Shown here in pieces: positions 5,406 to 9,334 of a stretch of DNA of 9,334 bases. Below the pieces are notes generated by a model that worked only from the letters and a program-made list of their open reading frames with translations, was not told where the DNA came from and did no database searches. A program made the translations under genes and the position numbers. Each line of letters starts with the position of its first letter. The stretch's first letter is position 1. The stretch comes from Haloferacaceae archaeon (lineage in GTDB: Archaea; Halobacteriota; Halobacteria; Halobacteriales; Haloferacaceae): NCBI GenBank assembly GCA_028274825.1, contig JAQCMZ010000302.1, positions 1 to 9,334 of the forward strand, in the 5' to 3' direction.

Positions 5406-6256
5406 GTTGGGCTGTCGTCGCTCGCAAGGACTTCCAGGATGCCCGGCTTTCACGATCGCTGTGGGCGTTGACCGGTCTGTTCGTTCTGCTATCAGCGGGA
5501 TTCGCGGTGATGTACGCCACGGTCCCTGAACTCAGCCAAGATATTGGCGGGGTAACAACTCTCGGACTGTTGACCCTATTGATGGCAGCGGTGACGCTGT
5601 ACATCTCCGTCACGTCGATCGTTGTTGCGGCGTCGTCAATCGCTGGCGAACGCGAGAGCGGGTCGAGCAAACTCCTGTTGGGCTTCCCCCACACCCGTGC
5701 TGATATTGTCATTGGGAAGGTTCTCGGCCGGACGGCGGTCTTGGCCGTCGCCATCTTGGTCGGTCTCGCTGCGACGATGGTGGTCGTGCTCGGCTTGTTC
5801 CCGTCGTTTGCCGTCGGAGACTATGCCATCTTCACTGCGATGACGCTCGTGTTGGCACTTGTGTACGTCGGCATCATGGTTGGAATTTCGGCTACGACGG
5901 GCTCACGGAGTCGAGCGATCGCGTTCGGCCTCGGGACGTTCGTCGTACTGGAACTGCTCGCGGACATGCTTCCGGTGGCCGCGCTGTTCGTGTCCAACGG
6001 ATTCACGTTGAGCGGCGTCACGTCGATCCCGGGTTGGATCGCGTTCCTCAATGTGGTGACGCCGACAGCGGCGTACCAGAATGCACTTGGGTGGTTCCTA
6101 GGCGATGGGTCGGCAGCGACTGCGAGTTTGGGGGCCTCACTCGGTGGCCCAATCCCGTTTTATCTCACAGGGTGGATGAGCCTGCTCGTACTCGCAGCTT
6201 GGCTCGTTGTGCCACTTACACTAGGATATCGCCGGTTCAACGGGGCCGATCTATGA
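5402..6256 (+). CDS. ABC-2 type transporter permease
   Basis: This 284-residue membrane protein is the likely partner of the ATPase encoded just upstream. It has about six hydrophobic segments, at roughly 20-40, 52-78, 110-132, 142-165, 170-196 and 255-276. Between the second and third lies the ABC-2 permease signature region: AGERESGSSKLLLGFPHTRAD and then IGKVLGR, about 81-110, with the ERExG core. This region is expected to contact the ATPase. A large extracellular-side region of about 197-254 precedes the last helix. Length is normal for the NosY/ABC2_membrane_2 group. Start and stop both lie in ATGA overlaps, which implies translational coupling. The substrate is not evident; the adjoining lipoprotein and proteases suggest peptides, lipids or membrane-active compounds, which is inference. 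Confidence 0.93.
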   Translation: MSWAVVARKDFQDARLSRSLWALTGLFVLLSAGFAVMYATVPELSQDIGGVTTLGLLTLLMAAVTLYISVTSIVVAASSIAGERESGSSKLLLGFPHTRADIVIGKVLGRTAVLAVAILVGLAATMVVVLGLFPSFAVGDYAIFTAMTLVLALVYVGIMVGISATTGSRSRAIAFGLGTFVVLELLADMLPVAALFVSNGFTLSGVTSIPGWIAFLNVVTPTAAYQNALGWFLGDGSAATASLGASLGGPIPFYLTGWMSLLVLAAWLVVPLTLGYRRFNGADL

Positions 6257-6722
6257 GCAAACGACCGGAGTCTGCTGTGGAATTCGACACGACCAAGCAC
6301 TCGATTTCCGGGGATCGACGAAGGGTTCTCCGTGCTGCGGCTGGAACAGTAGCCATCGGATCTCTCGGAATGCTGGCTGTGCCGGCCTAACCAACGGGAG
6401 TGGAGAACTCACTGTCCGCGTCATCAATGAGGATGAAATCAGCCATCTGGTCGGGGTGACAGTCACCGACGACACCGGTGATATCGTTGAGGAAGCGTCT
6501 CCAGAGGAGATCCAGCCAGGGACCAGCCGAGAGTTCACCAGCGACGGCTACGCCGACGGCGAGTACCAGGTCGAAGTCGCGGGAGATACCGAGCCAGCGT
6601 TTAAACAGACCACGCGGTGGACCGATCTTGACAGGTGTCCCTCGTTGGTGTTCGAGGTCAGGATTACCCGGGCAGACGGCCGACAAACTATCGCCGGCTT
6701 CGACGAATGTGAATCGGAATGA
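6253..6722 (+). pseudogene. Tat-type lipoprotein gene broken by a frameshift at the lipobox
   Basis: The frame starting at ATG 6253 encodes MSKRPESAVEFDTTKHSISG, then a twin-arginine motif DRRRVLR (21-27) and the hydrophobic segment AAAGTVAIGSLGMLA. It then stops at TAA 6388-6390. Another frame continues from TGT 6378 as CAGLTNGSGELTVRV for 114 codons to TGA 6720-6722. Spliced together they give a haloarchaeal lipoprotein of about 156 residues: a Tat signal, a Cys at the cleavage site, and a small acidic beta-rich domain (GVTVTDDTGDIVEE, then DGEYQVEVAG) with two cysteines (DRCPS and DECESE) that could pair. I do not recognise the mature domain. Both ends keep ATGA overlaps with neighbouring genes, so the intact gene belonged to this operon. 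Restoring one GGCT after GGCT at 6375-6378 recreates an ideal LAGC lipobox. A sequencing error or a real mutation would look the same. Confidence 0.8.
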
Positions 6723-7726
6723 CCCCGCGCAGGATTCCCGGGGGCGACACACTTCCGGGACGGCTCGTCTGGAACGCCGCAACGGGGCGGCTCCGAATGC
6801 CGCTCCGAATCGTCGTCGGACTCGGCCTTTGGGTGGTCATCGGTGGAATCGTGTCGGAGCTGTTGGCCATGGTCGTGACCGGGCCATCCCCACTCTTGCA
6901 ACTCCGCACATCCTATTTCGGCAATATCACGGTTAGTGCGATCGATCTCGTCGTCGGGTCGGTGTCCACCCCGATTGTTATCTATCTCGCAGGGCGATAC
7001 GTCGATCGACGGCGGTTCCAAGATTTCGGGTTCCGTCTCGATCGTCGATGGTGGCTTGACCTCGCGTTCGGGTTCGTACTCGGTGGCGTGTTGATGACAG
7101 GGATCTTCCTGTTCCAGTTGGCCATGGGGTGGATCAGGATCACCGGCTTCTTCGTCGTCGGAGGCGTTCCTCAGTGGACGTTCCCGTACTGGTTTCTCCT
7201 CTCCGTTCTCTCATACCTGGCCGGATCGGTCATCGAGGAACTGTTACACCGTGGATTCCTGCTGACGAATTTCGCCGAAGGATTCCAGGTCGGTTCAGTC
7301 GGCCCTACCGGGGCTGTCGCCGTGGGCATCGCACTGACGAGTGGGTTTTTCGCGTTCACGCACGCGACTGCCGCGAACGCAACGACGATCAGCACCCTTT
7401 CGATCGCACTGGCGGGCGTGTTCCTCGCACTCGGGTACGTTCTCACAGGCGAACTGGCGCTCCCGATCGGCGTCCATATCGCCTGGAATTTCTTCGAAGG
7501 CAACCTCTACGGGTTCCCGATCAGCGGCTCGGGAACAACGAGCCTCATCAGTATCAGACAGAGCGGACCCGAACCCGTGACCGGCGGAGCGTTCGGTCCC
7601 GAGGCGGGCCTTCTTGGCGTGATCGCCATCGTCATTGGTATCGCTGCGACCGTTACTTGGGCTCGATACTACCGGGGCAATCCCGGCATCAGCCCGAACG
7701 TCACAGTGCCAGAACTTCGAGAGTAG
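6719..7726 (+). CDS. CPBP family intramembrane metalloprotease (second copy)
   Basis: This 335-residue multi-pass protein is a second, larger CPBP/Abi protease. The motifs are intact: EELLHR at 173-178 (EExxxR), FAFTH at 211-215 (FxxxH) and HIAWN at 253-257 (HxxxN). These are followed by NLYGFPISG, a segment often seen after the last motif. Hydrophobic segments occur at about 28-54, 72-91, 114-138, 155-172, 196-212, 226-246 and 298-316. It is clearly distinct from the first copy outside the motifs, so this is not a recent tandem duplication. The basic N-terminal 30 residues may face the cytoplasm. Its ATG overlaps the stop of the broken lipoprotein gene (ATGA), and no Shine-Dalgarno is seen, so its translation probably depended on ribosomes finishing that gene. 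It is the last gene of the operon. The target is unknown. Confidence 0.92.
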   Translation: MTPRRIPGGDTLPGRLVWNAATGRLRMPLRIVVGLGLWVVIGGIVSELLAMVVTGPSPLLQLRTSYFGNITVSAIDLVVGSVSTPIVIYLAGRYVDRRRFQDFGFRLDRRWWLDLAFGFVLGGVLMTGIFLFQLAMGWIRITGFFVVGGVPQWTFPYWFLLSVLSYLAGSVIEELLHRGFLLTNFAEGFQVGSVGPTGAVAVGIALTSGFFAFTHATAANATTISTLSIALAGVFLALGYVLTGELALPIGVHIAWNFFEGNLYGFPISGSGTTSLISIRQSGPEPVTGGAFGPEAGLLGVIAIVIGIAATVTWARYYRGNPGISPNVTVPELRE

Positions 7727-7937
7727 TACCTATACGTCGTCATCAGACCAGTCATCATACCTGTGAACTGCTTGTGGTGCTTCAAGTCTCACCTTATGAG
7801 TTGATCACCCCGTCAATAGCCGGTTAGTACTGACTCTTGACACAGAGCATCTGAAACATAGCGAGGATCAATACAGCAGCACTTGGATAACGCATCTGAA
7901 GCATTGTACGAGCTAGAACGATTTACTGACGCCACAG
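7727..7937. other. Convergent intergenic region with a near-perfect direct repeat
   Basis: The operon and the minus-strand nitroreductase converge here. No oligo-T terminator or stable hairpin stands out. A 13-base direct repeat with one mismatch is present: GCATCTGAAACAT (7847-7859) and GCATCTGAAGCAT (7892-7904). From about 7862 a plus-strand frame reads QHLDNASEALYELERFTDATA before entering the antisense of the nitroreductase gene. It looks protein-like but has no upstream continuation, so it may be a gene remnant. Confidence 0.3.
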
Positions 7938-8936
7938 CTATTCGACGAGGAATGCCTCCAGCGGCCATCGAGGGGTGTGGTCTTGCTCTTCTTGGGGGTA
8001 TCCAAGGCGGAACAGGTGTAGCGGTAATTCGTCATCTCCATCAATCAGGGACGCCAGTTCCTCGCGCATCGCGGGGCGTTCCAGAATCTGACTCATCGGA
8101 TGAATGGCGATCCCCTCGGCGGTTGCAGTGAGAGCAATGCGCTCGAAGATCTGACCGGTCTTGATCCGTGCCGGCGGGGCATCCGACTCGGTCGTGAGTA
8201 CGCCAACGGCGGGCGCACTCTGGAGTAATTTTGAGTTCTTCTTCGCTTCGCGGTTTCCAATATCGAGGTAGGTGACGACCGCCTGCCCAATCCGTGCTTT
8301 GAGCCAGGGATCGCCGAGCGCGCCGATCCCGATCCAGTGTCCCAACTCTTTGCGATACTCCGGGTCATCCATCTGGCGTCTATCAGCTTCGGCCTGTAGT
8401 TCGGCGACCGGTTCTTTCCGCCCGGAATCATCGATCAGATGAAAAGTAACGGCATCCTCGGCGACGCAATTTCGTAATTTCTCTTGGATGGAACCACCGA
8501 GTGGCTCGTTTCGGAAGAGGTGGTGATTCGTGGATCGTTCTGTGATTTGGTCGAACAATTCCGGGTGAGAACCGGATGAACTGTTCCTATCAGGGAAAAG
8601 CGTGACGATGACTGGCGGTGGATCGTCGTGATACGCAATGTCGAAACCGATTCCGAACCGTTCGGCGGCAATATAGAGATTTTCGACAGCACATCCAAGA
8701 CTGATGTGTAACTCCCGTTTGTCCTGGTCAGCCGCGTCCAGCCACCGCGCTTCGTCGGCGTGGACCTCGATTTTGCCATCTTCAACGACGAACTCCCACG
8801 GTTGAGAGTTGTGGCTGGATGGGGCAAGAACCGCATACCGGAGAAGGAAACGTGCACGCTCTATGGGTGGTGCGTCGGTCGGGAAGTTCTCAGCATCGAT
8901 CTCCCAAACGTCGGTTGATAAGTCGTGAGCCTCCAT
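7938..8936 (-). CDS. Nitroreductase-superfamily protein, Acg-like
   Basis: This 332-residue protein resembles the Acg family of the FMN-dependent nitroreductase superfamily, named after the mycobacterial Acg protein. It is built as two nitroreductase-like halves. The first has APSSHNSQPWEF (38-49), the usual flavin-phosphate segment, then RWLDAADQDKRELHISLG and CAVENL (64-87), characteristic of the family. ITERSTNHHLF (131-141) is the conserved RxTxR-like region that opens the second half. The C-terminal part contains FERIALTATAEGIAIHPMSQ and ends with a LFRLGYP segment. The protein is soluble, with no signal peptide. Members of this group often keep flavin binding but may lack typical nitroreductase turnover, and some are thought to sequester flavin. 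The actual reaction here is unknown. It converges on the operon and seems independently transcribed. Confidence 0.9.
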   Translation of the reverse strand: MEAHDLSTDVWEIDAENFPTDAPPIERARFLLRYAVLAPSSHNSQPWEFVVEDGKIEVHADEARWLDAADQDKRELHISLGCAVENLYIAAERFGIGFDIAYHDDPPPVIVTLFPDRNSSSGSHPELFDQITERSTNHHLFRNEPLGGSIQEKLRNCVAEDAVTFHLIDDSGRKEPVAELQAEADRRQMDDPEYRKELGHWIGIGALGDPWLKARIGQAVVTYLDIGNREAKKNSKLLQSAPAVGVLTTESDAPPARIKTGQIFERIALTATAEGIAIHPMSQILERPAMREELASLIDGDDELPLHLFRLGYPQEEQDHTPRWPLEAFLVE

Positions 8937-8972
8937 GACTTACACTCACGCACCTGATCAATCAAGCCACCG

Positions 8973-8978
8973 TTATAA
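8973..8978 (-). promoter_or_regulatory. TATA-like box for the nitroreductase gene
   Basis: TTATAA on the minus strand is centred about 39 bases upstream of the ATG at 8936. This would give a short leader of roughly 12 bases. The motif is self-complementary, so direction is uncertain. Confidence 0.35.
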
Positions 8979-9013
8979 CTCCTAAAAGCCAATTATCGAT
9001 TGACAGTTTTCCA

Positions 9014-9334
9014 ATGCAAGACTCGCGCGGTGCATCTTGCACGGTTCAAAATATACACCTGCTATTCGACAGTTGTGAGAACGAATTGGGACTTACATTT
9101 CACTGTTGAAGCACCACTAGTTCTAATGATGAACAACACTTTCGGGAGGATATCCAGTACAGCTGGTACGACAAAAGCAAGCGTAAGCAATTGGATATCC
9201 TTCGTCGTTGCTTCCAAGAATTAGAATTGTATCAGGTTCGTCTCCCGAATGATCTAATTGACCAGTGCTTCCCACAGCAGAGCAATCAAGAACTCCTAGA
9301 GCGCTTCGAAAGCACACTTCAGGTCGGTCATGAC
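9014..9334 (+). pseudogene. Open frame cut by the right edge, with in-frame TGA (possible broken gene)
   Basis: From the codon after TGA 9107-9109, a frame of 75 codons runs without a stop to the last base of the window. It reads STTSSNDEQHFREDIQYSW and on through RKQLDILRRCFQELELY to FESTLQVGHD. Its charged, amphipathic composition looks like real protein, but it contains no ATG or GTG start. The same frame before the TGA has an ATG at 9014 followed by 31 codons (MQDSRGASCTVQNIHLLF and onward to FHC). So this is either a gene with a nonsense mutation, a remnant lacking its 5' end, or a gene whose real start I cannot see. A 7-base inverted repeat, TGCAAGA/TCTTGCA (9015-9021, 9035-9041), overlaps the possible start. 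I do not recognise the family. The region is AT-richer than the operon, which may point to acquired DNA. Confidence 0.4.

Noticed and set aside
6360..6400. Programmed ribosomal frameshifting in the lipoprotein gene
   Set aside because: There is no slippery heptamer at the junction, and the GGCT deletion model restores an ideal lipobox without needing recoding.
9148..9200. GGATATCC palindrome occurring twice, 45 bases apart
   Set aside because: Both copies encode Asp-Ile in the same right-edge frame, so codon coincidence explains them.
1..9334. tRNA, rRNA, CRISPR array, insertion sequence or replication origin
   Set aside because: I saw no cloverleaf, no regular repeat-spacer pattern, no transposase and no terminal repeats with target duplications.

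Overview
The window looks like haloarchaeal (class Halobacteria) DNA. The predicted proteins are acidic and lysine-poor. Several genes have TATA-like boxes about 26-28 bases before the start codon, as in leaderless archaeal transcripts. One signal peptide is a twin-arginine type with what looks like a damaged lipobox. The families present (long FKBP-type isomerase, YbjQ, CPBP proteases, ABC-2 transporter, a DUF5518-like membrane protein, Acg-type nitroreductase) all occur in haloarchaea. I cannot name the genus. By eye the central operon is GC-rich, while both edges and the 868-1284 gap are richer in AT.

Layout. Positions 1-2715 hold minus-strand genes: a membrane protein cut by the left edge, an FKBP-type prolyl isomerase, a 417-base gap rich in inverted repeats, a YbjQ/DUF74 protein, and an alpha/beta hydrolase. 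A 202-base divergent promoter region (2716-2917) follows. Positions 2918-7726 are one tightly packed plus-strand operon: a DUF5518-like membrane protein, a CPBP intramembrane protease, an ABC ATPase, an ABC-2 permease, a Tat-type lipoprotein gene broken by a frameshift, and a second CPBP protease. Four of the five junctions are ATGA overlaps and the fifth is a 2-base gap. A minus-strand Acg-like nitroreductase (7938-8936) converges on the operon. The right edge holds an open reading frame with an in-frame TGA near its start and no clear start of its own.

How the genes may work together. The operon combines an exporter-type ABC pair, two intramembrane proteases with intact metal-site motifs, a multi-pass membrane protein and a small exported lipoprotein. 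That is the composition of a membrane-protection, peptide-processing or export/immunity module. The substrate is not visible in the sequence and this role is inference. The lipoprotein frameshift lies exactly at the expected lipobox and can be explained by loss of one copy of a GGCT tandem repeat. The operon promoter shares an exact 12-base element, at nearly the same distance from the start codon, with the promoter of the YbjQ gene, which suggests co-regulation.
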